From the NCBI GenBank assembly GCA_963555705.1, contig OY743181.1, positions 26,726,513 through 26,790,512 on the forward strand: a stretch of DNA of 64,000 nucleotides, written 5' to 3'. The stretch is from Ligustrum vulgare (taxonomy: Eukaryota; Streptophyta; Magnoliopsida; Lamiales; Oleaceae). The notes under the pieces were generated by a model, which ran no database searches, was not told where the DNA came from, and was given only the letters and a program-made list of their open reading frames with translations. The translations under genes and the position numbers were made by a program. The first letter of the stretch is position 1; each line of letters starts with the position of its first letter. Below, piece after piece: positions 11,406 to 23,889 of the stretch.

Positions 11406-12826
11406 CGTAAGTAGTTTTCATTTTTTTTTGTTTTTTCATTTTTTTTTAGTAACAAATGTTAACGAGCAAATTAAGAAAGAAATAACGCTCACATTAATTA
11501 AACTTGGGTCGAAGATTGTGCTACAATTTACTTGAAATTTTAGTGCAATGTGAACGAGAAATTGAGAATGAAAGTAGGTAGGTATATGTTAATCCTTTGA
11601 TGAGAAAGACAGAAAATGTCGGAAATGCGTGCAATTTACTCCATTTTTATTGAGAAAGACTGAAAATGTCGAAAATGCGTGCAATTTACTCCATTTTTTA
11701 GTAACAACAATGTGAACAAGAAAATTAAGATGGTACATGTGAAACCCTTGAGAGAAAGACAGAAGAGGCCAAAAATTGTGCGTACAATTTACTCTAAATT
11801 TAAGTCTCGGTTTGATTCTCCTTTTTCAAGATCCTTTTTTTCATATTCATTTTCAACCACACATTCACATAATAAAATATTTTACACATAAAAGAGAAAA
11901 AAAAATCCTACTTTTCAACCACACATTCTCCAAAAAAATACTATTCAAAAAATCAATTTATCTTTAATATGTAGATCCATCGAACGGGGCTAAGTAACAA
12001 CAATTTGAAGAAGAAAATCTCACACTAAAAGAAATTGAAGGCATAGAATAATAGTAATCCAGAAAAGGAAGCAAGAAACTTCACTCTTTTGCTGGGTCAA
12101 AACACATATAAGAATGATATTATATATTAAATAGAGTAATATTTTATAACTCTCTCAATAATAATATTAAGAACAAAAGAGTCTGAACAAAAGAGTCTCA
12201 ATAATATGTGAGCGTTATTTCTTTCTTAATTGAATTTATTATTTATGATTTAATATGTTGATTGATTTAAATGAATTTATTACTCTAGTTTGAATGTTAA
12301 TGTAGATTATTAATTTTGAGTAAGTAGATGTATAAATTCAAATTTTCAATTATTAGAGTTTTATTGAAATTGTAGAATGTTAAAAAAATTTATTTAATTT
12401 TCGAAGTTACAGATAAGTAATGATTGTGAGGTATTTACAAATGAATTATTTGAAATGTTTTGTACTTGTTGGATGTTTTGGTGAGTTGAGATGATTATGT
12501 TGTAATGATTTGGAGATATGAGCATATATAGTGAATAATTAAGAGGATAAAAATGTTTGAGTTTTTAACATGTTGAGGTTGAATATTTTAGAATAGATGA
12601 TAATGTTGAAGTTTGATTGGGAGTTTTTTTTTGAGTTTTGAATATGTTGAGGTTGACTATTTTAGTTTTATTATGGTATTTTGATTCCCCTTACGGGTTG
12701 GCTAAGTCCAATTTATAGGGGGAGATTATGTCAAAATTTATGTAGGAATTTATAAATAAAATATGAAAATAATAAATTATGGCGATTTCATTTGTTTTAA
12801 CACGTGGTGAATATCTTTATATATAG
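11406..12826 (+). other. Probable leader intron of the CACTA gene
   Basis: It begins GTAAGT at 11406 and ends ATATAG at 12826, eleven bases before the transposase ATG. It is AT-rich, has no coding frame, and holds three imperfect copies of a roughly 65-bp unit (GAGAAAGACnGAAnATGTCG ... GCAATTTACTC) at about 11598-11810. A dispersed motif at about 12685-12760 is described in the findings. Confidence 0.5.
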
Positions 12827-12837
12827 GTTTATTAGAT

Positions 12838-14289
12838 ATGGATCGGGGTTGGATGTATGGGAGACGTAATACGAATGAATATGTGAAAGGGGTTGAAGAA
12901 TTTATGAAACGTGCTGAGGAAAACAAAATAAAAGAAGGTGAAGAAATGCTTTTATGTCCTTGTTTTGATTGTAAGAATCTGAGAAAATTTCGTAGCTCTG
13001 AGCAAGTGAAGAGTCATTTGATTCGTCGTGGGTTTAAGGAAGGTTATACACGGTGGATATGGCACGGTGAGAGTATACTTCCTAGGACGAGCACCAGTGA
13101 TGATAAGGTTGATTAGGAGGAGAATAATGTGGATAATGATGAGAATGATATGGATAATGGTCGGATAGATGAAATGCTACGTGACATACAAGAGGATTTC
13201 ATCGAAAAGCCTCATATTTTCGATAGCTTGTTTAATGATTCTGAAAAATCTTTATTTTCTGGTTGTAAGAAATTCACAAAATTATCTGCTGTGTTCAAGT
13301 TGTATAACTTGAAAGCGAAGAATAGGTGGACTGATAGGAGTTTCACGGCTTTATTGGAACTTTTACGAGAGATGCTTCTGGAGGATAACGAGCTTCCTTG
13401 TTCAATTTACGAGGCAAAGAAAATGTTGTGCCCGATGGGTATGGAGATCGAGAGGATACATGCATGTCCAAATGATTGTGTATTGTATCGGAATGAGTAT
13501 AAGGAATTGCACCTGTGTCCAAAATGTGGGGCATCGAGGTATAAGCGAAAGGAAGGAAATGATAATTGGGAGGATAAGAAAGGATCTCCAGCAAAGGTGT
13601 TATGGTATCTACCCGTAATACCAAGATTTAAACGCTTGTTTGCCAATGCAAAGGATGCAAAGAACATGCGGTGGCATGCCGAAGGGAGGAAAGAAGATGG
13701 AAAGCTAAAACACCCGGGGGATTCTCCTCAATGGAGGACCATTAATAGGATGTTTCCTGAATTTGGTGGGGAAGATAGGAATCTTAGGCTTGGACTATGT
13801 ACAGACGGGATGAACCCGCACGGTAGCATGAGTAGTCGACATAGTACTTGGCCGGTTCTTTTGGTGAATTACAATCTTCCTCCTTGGTTATGTATGAAGC
13901 GCAAGTACATCATGTTGTCGTTGCTAATTTCAGGGCCTAAACAACCGGGAAATGACATAGATGTTTACCTAGCGCCCCTAATTGAAGATTTAAGACTGTT
14001 GTGGAATGAAGGTGTGTTGGCATTTGATGCACATAGCAACATGAATTTCACATTACGTGCTATGATATTTTGCACCATAAATGATTTTCCAGCTTATGGT
14101 AACTTGTCGGGTTATACTAACAAAGGAGCTAAAGCATGTCCTATTTGTGAAGAAGATACAGTTGATTTTTGGTTGAAAAACTGTAAGAAAAATGTGTATA
14201 TGAGTCATCGCATATTTTTGGTGATTTTAGGAGAGGTAATAATAATTTTTATTTACATGACGTTTCTTTCGAATTTTACTCACATTTAA
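12838..14289 (+). pseudogene. CACTA transposase (TNP2 / Transposase_21 family), truncated
   Basis: The start MDRGWMYGRRNTNEYVKGVE and LCPCFDCKNLRKF followed by IRRGFKEGYTRWIWHGE match the plant transposase-associated N-terminal domain. After an in-frame TAG at 13114-13116 the same frame continues into the TNP2 core: CPNDCVLYRNEY, CPKCGASRYK, LGLCTDGMNPHG, VLLVNYNLPPWLCMKRKY, GYTNKGAKACPICEE. The frame then leaves family sequence after MSHRIFL near 14220 and runs into intron-like DNA, so the C-terminal part of the catalytic domain is missing. The product would have cut the element ends. Both the stop and the deletion argue that this copy is inactive. Confidence 0.9.
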
Positions 14290-14449
14290 AATTATATTAG
14301 ACGTGTTATGATGATAAAAATTCTGTAATTGCAGGAAGAGTTGACAAAAAAGGTAAAAAAAAATTGGAAAATGTAAAAATACCCAGAGTTTTGATCTATC
14401 ATCTACCCGACGACTCCCGCTCGTTGATGATGCAACGTTACAACGTCTG

Positions 14450-15767
14450 GGTGATAGTTGCAAGTGGCTACACACTCTGATCCTTACATTGCCTGTTGGT
14501 ACAGACTACATCCAATTGCCTTTAGATGCATCTGTACTTCATCACAAGGACGATGAAAGTCTTTATGTTACAATCGACGACATCACCGACTTGCTTTCAA
14601 TGAGATGGCTGAATATATCTATCTTGCAAGTATTCATAATGTAAGAATGTTTAATGCATATATATATATATATATCTCATTTAAATTTTCATTTTATTTT
14701 ATTCATTGATTATTATTTTTAGGTTCCTTCATGGGTTGTGTGAGGAAATCAGTGTTCAGGCAGTTGGATTTATGTGTCCGTCAAAGATTGCGTCAATCAG
14801 AGTAAAAACACAAGAAGATAGTGTTGTGAGTTACATGGTTGAAGCAATGACAGCACCGAGATCTAAGAAATTCATTTTAGCGCCGTACTTCCAGGAGTAA
14901 GATCATTTTTACTTAAAATTTGAACCATTAGACATTTCAATGTGTATTTACACGTTCATAATACGTAGGAATCATTGGATGTTGCCTGTGATATGTTGCG
15001 AAGCCAACAAGGTGTACTTCATAGATTCAGCTCAATCTTGTAAGCGTACCATAGAAATCAAGCCTTCATTGAATATGTAAGTAATTATTGCATTGTTCAT
15101 GGTTTTTAGTTTAGTGCAAGGTTGATATATAAGTTGGGCTAGTTTCATAGAATAATCATGGAGAATTTGATGTGTATATGTTGTGATTATGATAGTTGTT
15201 AGGATAGTTTTCAATAATAGGTCTCTTTACAGGTTGGATAAGTTCAATTTTTAGGAGAGACTCTGTCAAAATTTTTTTAGGATTTTTGCGTTTCATTATT
15301 ATCTCTATAACTTATTCATGATATCCATCGATATTTTAGGGCTTTCCGAGCATTTTGGTCATTAGAAGGCCAGAGGACACATTCCAATGTAAATTGGAAA
15401 AAAATTTCGGTATGAAAACTAGCTAAGCTTTCCAAGTTTTTACAAATCTTTGAATTATATATATATATATATATTCACTTTCATTAGATATTGATTTTAA
15501 AGGTTCAAATTTCAGTGTCCTCAACAACCTGGAGGAGATGAGTGTGGCTACTATGTTATGAGAAACATCTTGGAGATAGTCACGACTCATTCTCAATTTA
15601 CTTCTCTAGACAAGGTATAAGTTATTTATACGATTTCTATTTTATAAACATAATAATTATTAATTCTTTTTAATTGTTTTTAGGCATTTCAGGAATTTTA
15701 CTAAATGGAGGAAATCGACGAGGTTCGAAATTTATGGGCTCAATACTTTGTCAAAAACTGTGTATAA
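14450..15767 (+). pseudogene. Ulp1-like cysteine protease (peptidase C48) gene of the CACTA element
   Basis: The ORF is split into exons I place at about 14480-14641, 14724-14897, 14970-15076, 15341-15408, 15515-15614 and 15684-15767, with GT/AG borders such as GTAAGT after 15076 and TACGTAG before 14970. Conserved motifs are RFLHGLCEEISVQAVGFM, NHWMLPVICCEANKVYFIDS (catalytic His and Asp) and CPQQPGGDECGYYVMRNILE (catalytic Cys), the C48 triad. Such proteases are common passengers in plant CACTA elements. Their substrate is unproven, though the fold is that of SUMO proteases. An in-frame TAA sits in the last exon after FQEFY, and the 5' part (14340-14470) is damaged. Confidence 0.8.
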
Positions 15768-15853
15768 TTTTGATTTTTAATGTTATGTATGTACACATTT
15801 GTTGACAAATTAATTTAAAATTCTATTTGTTGAGTTATTTAATTTTGTTATGC

Positions 15854-15858
<5 letters not shown>

Positions 15859-15909
<51 letters not shown>
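15859..15909. repeat. (TA)n microsatellite
   Basis: About 25 dinucleotide units lie downstream of the C48 gene. Confidence 0.95.
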
Positions 15910-15911
<2 letters not shown>

Positions 15912-16017
15912 ATTGATGATTGTTGATTATTGATGGGATGTACAATGTGAACAAAATATAATATACAGTTGTGTGCGTGCGCGCGTGTATAGGAGGTTTG
16001 GCGGTGGGTTAGATCAA

Positions 16018-16350
16018 TAAAAGGCGTCGGTTGTGTCCTTTAACCGATGCAATAAAATGCACTCATGGGCGTCGGTTTTAGGGCACAACCGACGCCCACG
16101 ATGGTACTATGCGCGTCGGTTGTAGGGGCACAATCGACGCCCATAGTTATATTTTAGGCGTCGGTTGTGCCCCTACAACCGACACCTTTTGGTATGTTTT
16201 AGGCGTCGGTTGTGCCCCTTCAACCGACGCCTTTTGTTGTTTTACACGTCGGTTCACAACCGACGCCTAAACTCTGAACATTGTGCGTCGCTTCCATAGG
16301 CGTCGCTGCTACAACCGACGCGAATATCCCTTTACAACCGACGCGAATAG
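16018..16350. repeat. Right subterminal GCGTCGGTT repeats of the CACTA element
   Basis: About a dozen copies of GCGTCGGTT or AACCGACGC in alternating orientation form a series of inverted pairs. The motif is the same as at the left end, which supports the element boundaries. Confidence 0.87.
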
Positions 16351-17551
16351 CCGTTTTTGTACTAGTGAACACAATAAATATAACATCACTGGTAAAAAGA
16401 GTAATTCTAGGGAGACATTTTTAATTGACATTTTTAAGTGACATTGTGGCATGTCGCACATATATTAGGTGATGAAAAAGTAAGTGGTGTGGTAGTTATT
16501 TACACCACCCAATGTAATGCCCTGAGTTCAGTAAAACTCGGGTCGCGCACGTTGTCCATTTAAAACTAACTATTTAACAAAATATTGCGGAAATAAACTA
16601 AATTTTCAACATCACATTCATTTGGAAAATTTGCAACGGTAACTCAAATTTAAATAAATTTACTTGAAAACATTTCACAAAATTCCAAATCTCGACAACT
16701 TAAATTAACAAGGTTTAATAAACTAGACTTTCAAAAATAACTAAAAATTAATGCTTGACGTCACTGCCCCTCATTCACCGTCGTCTCGGAAATCGGCAAA
16801 TGTTGTTAAAATAACGGAATGAGTATTTTAAAAGAAATATTCAGTAGACTCATCACCAATAATTAATTTACAAAATTATTGAACAAGTAATTATGCAAAT
16901 AATACAATGACATTCTCTTCTTAATCATAGGCATCACATAGTGAGTGCAAATGAATATATTCTTGTCTTGTCGTATGCAAATAAAGCATATAAGTTATGA
17001 CATGCATAACATAAATTTATCTTCTTATCTCATAAAGATATTCTTGTCTTGTCTCATACAATTAAGCATATAATTCACGTAAATCTACATAAAACATGCA
17101 ATTATAATATAAACTAATTAGTACGGGCGAGCTACCTCAATTTATCTCGTGTCACGTAAAAAGGTGAAGCAGGAAGATATATCTCAATCTCTTAATCGTT
17201 TGCACGTGTCTTCTGGCCAAAAATAGGAAACAAGCCTTGAATTAGTAATTCGAAATTTTAAGGTTTTAAAAAAAAAATGATAGAGTAAAATTTAGTTACT
17301 TAATTGAAAATTTAATAAAACTGAAATTGAAAAGCTGAAGGATTGAAATAGAATTTTTCAGAAATCAAGAGTTGACTAGAAACATTTTAAAAACATTTTA
17401 AAATATAATAGGGACTGAAATAGCTATTTTTTTTAAAATTGAGGCTGAGCTAAACGATTTCCAAAACTTGGGGACCAAAATAATAAAAATTGGTCTTAAA
17501 ATAAATTGGACTCAAAATTATTACAAGTTGGATTTAAAAAAAAATGATAAG

Positions 17552-18219
17552 TGTTGAATCCAAGCCCAAAGAGAGGTACAGTGATCCACTAGCAAGGGCC
17601 CAACTAAGGCCCAACGGACCGTGACCCATAGCTGAGGTATGAAATATCACCTTGGGTCCAATTCCGAGGTGGTGGGTCAAGCGAACCTTTTTAGCCGAAC
17701 TGATTTACGCTTGGCCGATGTGCTTTATACTCACCCGGGGTGCTTTACGGCAGTAACCAGAAGAGAGATGGAGTCAGGGATGTGACACTGCCTTTACCAA
17801 GATGTGACGGCGCCCATCCCCTACGAAATGTAGCAATGATTACGGTCAAAAGCAAGGTTGTCACCTCCAAGAGCTAGGGTGAAGACAAGTGTAAAGTATG
17901 CCACGTCTCATGATCCGAGACAACAGGTTCCTCTATAAATGGAGCACAATTGCCTCCAAGAAAAGGGTTAGCATTTTTACTCTCTTAACTAAATATTTAC
18001 TCTCACTCCCTTTTCTCTCTTTTACGCACTTATATTCCCTGCACTCAAATTATATTTGCTTGACATGGGCACTGACTTAGGCATCGGAGTGAAAATGGGA
18101 GCCACCCCTGCCCCCTTTGCAAACTGATTGTTTGTCACAGTGCGCAGAAGATCCACGTGTTCAAGAGGGAGGAGCTGAGACGTGTTGGTCCAAGGTCCAG
18201 CCGGATTTTTCGGTCAACA
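17552..18219 (+). repeat. 5' LTR of the Tat element
   Basis: 668 bp, TGTTGAATC ... CGGTCAACA, nearly identical to the 3' LTR. The primer-binding-like TTTGGCACCGTCTGTGGGA follows at 18221. Confidence 0.95.
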
Positions 18220-18339
18220 TTTTGGCACCGTCTGTGGGAAACCATACTGCTAACCACGAAAACGCGTGGTGAAAAGCCACACATAGAAAGGAAATCCTGA
18301 AAAAGGACGAGTCACCTCTTGCAAAAGAGTGGAGAGCTG

Positions 18340-18560
18340 GAAAAACTTTGAAACATAAGTTTGCTCACCTTGAAAAAGGCATAAAACTTTGAAACATAAG
18401 TTTGCTCACCTTGAAAAAGGCATAAAACTTTGAAACATAAGTTTGTTCACCTTGAAAAAGGCATATAACTTTGAAATATAAGTTTAACAACCTTGAAAAA
18501 GGCTGGGAGCTTTGAAGCAGAAGTCCGCTCATCTTTGAAAGACAAGATAAGATCAAGGAA
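18340..18560 (+). repeat. Leader tandem repeat of the Tat element
   Basis: About five copies of a unit of roughly 44 bp containing CTTTGAAACATAAGTTTG and CACCTTGAAAAAGGC. It is homologous in position and sequence to the array at 4640-5036 but has fewer copies. Confidence 0.9.
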
Positions 18561-18586
18561 TTTCCCTAAACATTAACAAAAGCGAT

Positions 18587-20711
18587 GGTGATATTAACCC
18601 TGGTAGGGAAAGAAATGACCAACACAGCGAGGATGAGGTTCCTCAAGGACCTCATGAGAACGCCAATGAGGGAGGGGCACAACCTAACCCACTACGTCGG
18701 CACTGTAATCGCTGCATGTTACGAGACATGACTCGCATGGCAGCCCAAATGCTGGAAATGCAAAAGCAGCAGATAGAACAGACTGCTGCGATGAATGCCT
18801 ACATGGCTAGAGGGTATGTTGTGAATGAACCCATGATGCCTCCACAATACCCACAGCCACATTACTCACCATCCGATGCGGCCACCGCCTCGTATTATTA
18901 TCAAGATCCACAAGCATATGTCGAGGTGGAATCCGAGCCCTTCTACGAGGAAGGCCTGGAACATGAAGCACGTGAAGAACAAGCCCCACTCCCAGCTAGA
19001 CACAGGGAGGCCTCGCCCGCAAAATCTGGCAGTGTCTTCAGCCGGATAGGGGGGTTATTCAGAGGCAGGCAAGGGGGTCGGAACAATGCAGCTGAGTGTA
19101 GGAATAGGCGGTAGCGACGCGCTGAAGAAGCCTTGTCGCAGAGTCGAATGTATAGGGACCAACAAGGTACGTGGGGAGAAAGGTTCACTCCCGCGCATGA
19201 GCCTAGGAATAGGCAGGAAAGGAGAGCTGAAGCAGTTCAGACCAATCCTCGCAACGAATTACAGAGCCATGAAAGGCCAAACTACGGCCGCGTTCTGCCA
19301 CCACAAAGGCAGGAGTACGCTCCGCTACTCTATGACCAATACCGTGATCCAGTGTATTCCGGTCACGAAGAGAATAGTGAACTGCCCTCTTACGAGCTGG
19401 ATGATGAAGAGGAAATAAGTCCCTTCACAGAGGGCCTCCGTAGATTCCCCGTGCCTCATGACTTCGAAATGCCAGAAATAGCAAAATATTCTTGCCGAGG
19501 TGACCCTGACGATCACTAGTTAAATTACCGCGCCAGCATGGAAATAGCCGGAGCCACCCCAGCACTGAAATGTAAAGCTTTTGCTTTAACCCTTGAGGGA
19601 AGTTCCATACGATGGTATAAAAAACTCCCTCCTGGCAGCATCCACAGTTGGAGAGATATGAAAACGGCTTTTAAAAATGGCTTTGTTTCCTCCAGGCCTG
19701 GCCAGCTCCCACTCCAACGCCTTCAGGATCTGAGGCAAGGAAGGGACGAATCTCTGAAAAATTACCTAGCTCGGTTTACTGAAGAGATGCACATCTGCGA
19801 AAATATCACTGAGGCAGAGATGTTTTCCACTTTGAAAGGAGGGCTTGATATGACCAGCATGTTCTGGAGGGATGTCCGAAGCAGAAAATCAAGTGATTAC
19901 AATGCCCATGTAGACCTGATGAAGGAAGAGATTGTATCAGAAGAAATGGCAAGGGCCAGGGACAACCACCCCCCAAGGAAGATACAATCTTAGGTATTCT
20001 AATGAGGCAAACCTCAAGAAAGGAGGAAACAAGGATAGGATCGGCGGCAACCGAGGTGGAGCACCGCGTTTGTTCCCGGGGACAGGATCTAGCTTTGCAG
20101 CAAAAATCACAGAAGCTATTCCCCACTTGCACTCCAACACCCCTTCTCAAAATCCTCCCATGGCTCAAGGAAGGGTGGAAAGTGGCCGAAGTGGAAAACA
20201 ACCCATGATTGGGGCTTACTGCGCCTACCACAGATATTACGGGTACGCAACAGAAGATTGCAAGAAAATCCATATGTTAGCTGACCAAAAGGCGCAGGGG
20301 AGAAGGGGAGGAGACTTCTCCCCCGACACAGGGAGAACTCAAAAATCTGGTGGCCAGAAGTTCAACCGAGCTGACAGGAGAGCTCCATGGAAGAACTCGA
20401 CTAAAGAGAGAATTGACAATCGTCAAAGAGACAGGAATAAGGGCCAGGATACAGCCGTGACGCATGCTAAAGATACACGGGAACCACCTGTGCCCGTGGT
20501 TGACCTCCCATCCTTGAAATCGACACAATATTGGGGGGGGGGCCCACCCAGGTGGGAGCACAAAAAACTCCCAAAAGAGGTATATCAGGGAGGCGAAGCA
20601 GCCCATCAACGTGAATTACCATATCCATTCGCACCCCGTTGGGGTGCCTCGGACAGAACCCATGACATTTACCCAAGACGATGCCATTGGGGTACACTTC
20701 CCACACAATGA
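18587..20711 (+). pseudogene. gag: Tat gag, nonsense- and frameshift-broken
   Basis: Gag of the same family as at 2680-4591. The ATG at the expected start is lost. Stops fall at 19112-19114 and 19517-19519 in one continuous frame (18716-19993), which carries the gag core: LKCKAFALTLEGSSIRWYKK and RLQDLRQGRDESLKNYLARF. A frameshift in a run of C near 19968-19974 moves the frame to 19932-20711, which holds a knuckle-like CAYHRYYGYATEDC in which a His has become Tyr. A second homopolymer frameshift lies in a G run at about 20532-20540. The protein would have formed the particle shell. Confidence 0.88.
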
Positions 20712-20739
20712 TGCGTTGGTTATCAGGGTAGTGGTGGCC

Positions 20740-21148
20740 CGAAATGGGTTGTCACGAATGATGGTGGATGATGGTGCCTCGGTAAATGGGGATCAGCACT
20801 CCACTCATCCCAGTCCCGGACCCAATATATGGATTCACGGGGGACAGCATAACCCCCAGGGGGTCTATAACCCTTATGACCGAAGTAGGGCAAGCACCAA
20901 CTCTTTCCAGAATCCCCATGGAATTTTTGGTTGTGGACAAAATCTCCTCCTATCATGGCTCGATTGGGAGGCCCGGTCTCATTGACTTGGGGGCTGTAAC
21001 GCATACGAAATACATTTGCATGAAGTTCCACACGGAACATGGCGTTGCAACTGTAAGGGGAAGCCAAATTGAATCATGGGCCTGCTACACAAATGCGATC
21101 CGAAAATTCCAAGATCGAAGCATGAATATGATGAGTGACATAGCCATG
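20740..21148 (+). pseudogene. Tat protease region, interrupted by the nested element
   Basis: The active-site segment MVDDGASVN ends abruptly near 20790, where a small deletion has removed the next residues and shifted frame. The remainder (PIYGFTGDSITPRGSITLMT through IGRPGLIDLGAV) is open from 20786. At 21148 the nested element begins after the codons for MSDIAM, and the Tat reading frame resumes at 28890. Confidence 0.85.
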
Positions 21149-22966
21149 TGTGACGACCCGAATTCTCTACCATTCGAGTGCCACTAAAAGTGACTCATAT
21201 CATATTATCGAGACTTAAATAGTAATGTAAAATTATTCAAAAGAATAATTAGAATCCCATAATTTTATTTGTGAATAAAAATAGAACATAATTTTCTTAC
21301 ATAAAGTTCAACATAATTATCTCATCAATCTTAACCACTTTTGCCACTTCCATGTTGACCGCCTCGAACCTTCAATTATCTGAAAATGGTAAATATCGTG
21401 GAGTGAGATTTATAAAATCCCAGTAAGTATACCAAGCATAATTTTCTTTTGAAAGCATATGGATCATTTTCATCATAACATAGGATAGGATCGAAATCCT
21501 CATAAACATAGAGAGACACAAGAATTTTACCGAACTTAGATGGCAAGAATTCTTATGTGTAGCGCTACTAAACTCCGGTCCCCTTAGTATAATCATAAAC
21601 ATATCATATGGGACCTATAGCAATCTTGTGAGATTGATTTCATAGCAATGATCCAAACATTTTCGTAAAAACATAAGGTATATTTACTTTTCATAAAAAC
21701 ATACTTACTTTTTTTAAAAACATAAGGTGTATTTACCTTTCATAAAAACATACTTACTTTTCATAAAAACATAAGGTAATACCTTTCATAAAAACATACT
21801 TACTTTTCATAAAAACATAAGGTATATTTATCTTTCATAAAAACATACTTACTTTTCATAAAAACATAAGATATACTTACCTTTTAAAAGATTAAAATGA
21901 AGTGTAGTAGTAAATGGACCAAAACTTTCTTGACCACCTTGAATTTCTCTTACTTGTGGATTTTGTCAAGAGATTGGAAATAAGTGTATATGTGTAGAGT
22001 TGTGTGTAAAAGAGATGGATTTATATAGATGTGTAAAGTTGGCATAATGTAAACATCATCATTCAATTCTATTAATTTTAACACATCCTTTTCTTAAAGT
22101 AAAGCACCATTCATATACTTTTCCATATTTATACAAATATTATGCTCTTCATGATTACATATAATGGAGTCTTATCAACCATTCATATACTTTTCCATAT
22201 TTATACAAATATTATGCTCTTCATGATTACATATAATGGAATCTTATTAACCATTCATATACTTTTCCATATTTATACAAATATTATGCTCTTCATGATT
22301 ACATATAATGGAGTCTTATCAACCATTCATATACTTTTCCATATTTATACAAATATTATGCTCTTCATGATTACATATAATGGAATCTTATCAACCATTC
22401 ATATACTTTTCCATATTTATACAAATATTATGCTCTTCATGATTACATATAATGGAGTCTTATCAACCATTCATATACTTTTCCATATTTATACAAATAT
22501 TATGCTCTTCATGATTACATATAATGGAATCTTATCAACCATTCATATACTTTTCCATATTTATACAAATATTATGCTCTTCATGATTACATATAATGGA
22601 GTCTTATCAACCATTCATATACTTTTCCATATTATTAAATTAAGATTCTCATAATTATTATATATAATGGAACCTCTCATGCTTGCATATATTTTCTTAA
22701 TTTCAATAATAAAAATAATTTTTGTATAAATAAATATTGGGATAACATTGAATTAAGTACTTGGACTTAATATACTTTAAATCAAGAGAATGGAGATATT
22801 TTTAGAAATTCGGAATTTAATTTTAAAATCGAACGATCTCGATTATTTCTTGACTTGGCTATACGAATACGTCGCGGCGTTAACTTAATAAAAATGGGTG
22901 AAATAGTAGCGACACGATTTTCTATTAAAATAATTATTAATCGCGTAAAAATTCTTGGTCGCTACA
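21149..22966 (-). repeat. 3' LTR (complete) of the cargo element
   Basis: 1818 bp between TGTGACGACC at 21149 and GGTCGCTACA at 22966. It contains two tandem arrays: ACATAAGGTATATTTACC-type units at about 21660-21890 and the 72-bp minisatellite below. Its right 427 bp are repeated almost exactly at 28463-28889, which proves it is one of a pair. Confidence 0.9.
22107..22635. repeat. 72-bp minisatellite with alternating units
   Basis: About seven copies of a 72-bp unit (ACCATTCATATACTTTTCC ... TTCATGATTACATATAATGG). Units differ by GGAGTC or GGAATC and alternate strictly, so the higher-order period is 144 bp. The long Met/Ile/Tyr-rich ORF across it is only the repeat read in frame. Confidence 0.95.
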
Positions 22967-23000
22967 AACTTACCCCCTTAAAATAATTTCGTCCTCGAAA
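22967..23000 (-). other. Polypurine tract of the cargo element
   Basis: The minus strand reads TTTCGAGGACGAAATTATTT, then TTAAGGGGGTAAGTT, then the LTR. This is the form typical of Del/Tekay chromoviruses, and it fixes the element's orientation as minus. Confidence 0.85.
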
Positions 23001-23841
23001 TTAAACTTACTTGATCTTATGATTTCTGAACACTTAATCAGAATCTCTTCTCTTCTTTCTTTCTCTTAGTAATCTCATCATTATAATATCTAACCCACTG
23101 GATTTTTACTAAATGCATCTCTTTGTTTTCTTAAGAACATGTACTTTTCTTATCAATAATAGACATATGTGTCTACTCATAAATTCTGACTCAAAATGAA
23201 AATTTCCAATCGTATGTGATATTTCATCATATCTTGTAGTACTCATGTAACCCGTCACTTATCATCGTATCATGTAACCTCAAATATTCGTATTAATATC
23301 TCTAAAATTTCAATAAATCTTTACTAACATATCATACCATAATAATTTGTCATTTCTTCTTATCACCAAATATCCCAAAATAATTAAAACGATTACCTGA
23401 ATATTCTCTATGTAATATACCCAAACATGTTATTCACATATCAACATAATCATCAGTTTGTCTTTCCAATATTTGTAACCCAAAATTTCTGCAAAATTCA
23501 ATAAACAAATATCTCCCAAATAATTAAAATTCTTAACTCAAATATCATAACATTTCCCGTAAGGTATTCCTTTCACTTGCACAAACTTATTAATCCTGAT
23601 TCAATACAGTCCTTATTTCACTTTCACGTATCCCCGTATTATTTCTATACCTTGATTATTATATCAAAATATCAGTACCCAAAATCCAAGAAAATATTCC
23701 ATATCTTAAATCCCGTCATCATCAAATCTTCCTTTTATCAAGAAAGTAAACGGCGCATAAACTCTTGTTCCCTCTTTTCCATTATTCTATTCCGCGCTTT
23801 CTTGCTGGAATCAATATCACGCGGATTCCCTCCGATCCTTA
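23001..23841. other. AT-rich stretch between the polypurine tract and the NABP-like gene
   Basis: No ORF or motif is recognised. The expected gag, pol and integrase genes are absent. It may include the 5' flank of the NABP-like gene. Confidence 0.5.
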
Positions 23842-23846
23842 ATGCT

Positions 23847-23855
23847 TTTAAATAG
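23847..23855 (+). promoter_or_regulatory. TATA-like box before the NABP-like gene
   Basis: TTTAAATAG lies 35 bp before the preferred ATG. The identical nonamer precedes the LOG retrocopy on the opposite strand (27899-27907). Confidence 0.4.
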
Positions 23856-23889
23856 TTCATGCTGGGAAGAGGTTAGATCCATCAAAAAC

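Larger units (their letters stand above)
10777..16367 (+). mobile_element. CACTA (En/Spm) transposon, internally deleted
   Basis: The termini are CACTAGTACAAAA at 10777 and its inverse TTTTGTACTAGTG ending at 16367. The flanks are AAC on both sides (10774-10776 and 16368-16370), the 3-bp target duplication of CACTA elements. Both subterminal zones carry many copies of GGCGTCGGTT in both orientations. The 5591-bp body has a GC-rich first exon, a TNP2-type transposase cut short, and a spliced Ulp1-like protease gene. The transposase C-terminal half is absent, so the copy is non-autonomous. Confidence 0.95.

Noticed and set aside
11217..11455. Gly/Arg-rich minus-strand ORFs
   Set aside because: They are antisense readings of the GC-rich CACTA leader exon and have no homologous motif.
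22142..22654. 170-codon Met/Ile/Tyr-rich ORF with membrane-like repeats
   Set aside because: It is the 72-bp LTR minisatellite read in a frame that happens to lack stops (72 is divisible by three).
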